Positions 29,549 through 30,240 of a stretch of DNA of 30,240 bases are shown one piece after another. The stretch's first letter is position 1, and every line of letters starts with the position of its first letter. The notes below the pieces were generated by a model, which saw only the letters and a program-made list of their open reading frames with translations, was not told where the DNA came from and made no database searches. The position numbers were made by a program, and so were the translations under genes. The DNA comes from Perkinsus olseni. Its lineage: Eukaryota > Perkinsozoa > Perkinsida > Perkinsidae. Location of the stretch: positions 1 to 30,240 of the forward strand of contig JABANP010000593.1 of assembly GCA_013115135.1 (NCBI GenBank), in the 5' to 3' direction.

Positions 29549-30240
29549 ACATCAGCAAATTGGCGGATAGGGTTGCCGTTGCCGTAGCCTATATGGGGGT
29601 CGAGGATGATATCATCACATTAGCGAGTTGTTGTTGTTGTTGTTGAGACATCAGCAAATTGGCGGATAGGGCCGTTGCCGTAGCCTATATGGGGGTCGAG
29701 GATGATATCATCACATTAGCGAGTTGTTGTTGTTGTTGTTGAGACATCAGCAAATTGGCGGATAGGGCCGTTGCCGTAGCCTATATGGGGGGTCGAGGAT
29801 GATATCATCACATTAGCGAGTTGTTGTTGTTGAGACATCAGCAAATTGGCGGATAGGGTTGCCGTTGCCGTAGCCTATATGGGGGGTCGAGGATGATATC
29901 ATCACATTAGCGAGTTGTTGTTGTTGTTGAGACATCAGCAAATTGGCGGATAGGGCCGTTGCCGTAGCCTATATGGGGGGTCGAGGATGATATCATCACA
30001 TTAGCGAGTTGTTGTTGTTGAGACATCAGCAAATTGGCGGATAGGGTTGCCGTTGCCGTAGCCTATATGGGGGTCGAGGGATGATATCATCACATTAGCG
30101 AGTTGTTGTTGTTGAGACATCAGCAAATTGGCGGATAGGGCCGTTGCCGTAGCCTATATGGGGGTCGAGGATGATATCATCACATTAGCGAGTTGTTGTT
30201 GTTGAGACATCAGCAAATTGGCGGATAGGGCCGTTACCGT
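29549..30240. repeat. Satellite array continued, 7 copies plus a partial one
   Basis: Same unit and variants as 27364-29094, resuming at the exact base where the solo LTR interrupted. One unit (about 30070) has an extra G before the palindrome, and the last visible unit has TTACCGT for TTGCCGT. The array runs off the window. Confidence 0.97.

Noticed and set aside
27364..30240. Evenly repeated units that might suggest a CRISPR array
   Set aside because: The whole unit is conserved with no unique spacers, variation is only in a GTT run, and the surroundings are eukaryotic.

Overview
The window is eukaryotic nuclear DNA. Genes are split by short GT-AG introns (about 42-80 nt, a few longer), and there are LTR and non-LTR retroelement remains and a long satellite array. 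Intron size, gene families and composition would suit an alveolate protist such as Perkinsus, but the organism is an inference; no rRNA or other marker is present.

Left third (1-9700), gene-rich. The 3' part of a plus-strand gene with a Neuralized-like (NHR/SPRY-type) domain ends at 2689. A minus-strand nucleotidyltransferase gene of the non-canonical poly(A) polymerase/terminal uridylyltransferase type (4518 to 2785) converges on it, leaving 95 bp between stop codons. Two plus-strand tandem paralogues follow (5124-7306 and 7947-9691). Each is a seven-exon gene for a one-pass membrane protein with a CxCxxC...CxxC zinc ribbon and a C3HC4 RING finger. I worked out their introns by aligning the two copies; phases and several exon lengths match exactly.

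Middle (9700-20350), mobile-element-rich. 9692-11363 has no firm gene. 11364-11876 is a truncated copy of an LTR-element end, followed by a degenerate minisatellite (to about 12660) and two exact 145-bp direct repeats. 13392-19355 is a minus-strand, decayed BEL/Pao-like LTR retrotransposon (gag, protease, RT, RNase H, integrase) with in-frame stops and frameshifts. It abuts a plus-strand non-LTR element relic with an RNase H domain (to 20346).

Right third (20350-30240). Two intronless genes for small, apparently secreted proteins of unknown function (21010-21804; 25731-26519) and a truncated copy of the 3' end of the second one (about 24628-24760). From 27364 to the window end lies a roughly 90-bp satellite, 18 copies plus at least 7, split by a 454-bp solo LTR with a 4-bp target duplication. 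A diverged, inverted single copy of the satellite lies at about 22745-22850.

Most unusual: between about 19470 and 25600 the non-coding DNA is packed with short perfect palindromes whose arms (7-25 bp) are separated by exactly one base. Many are chained as X-n-X'-n-X, with X' the reverse complement of X. I counted about 27 with arms of at least 7, against roughly 0.4 expected by chance. No feature class I know explains them.
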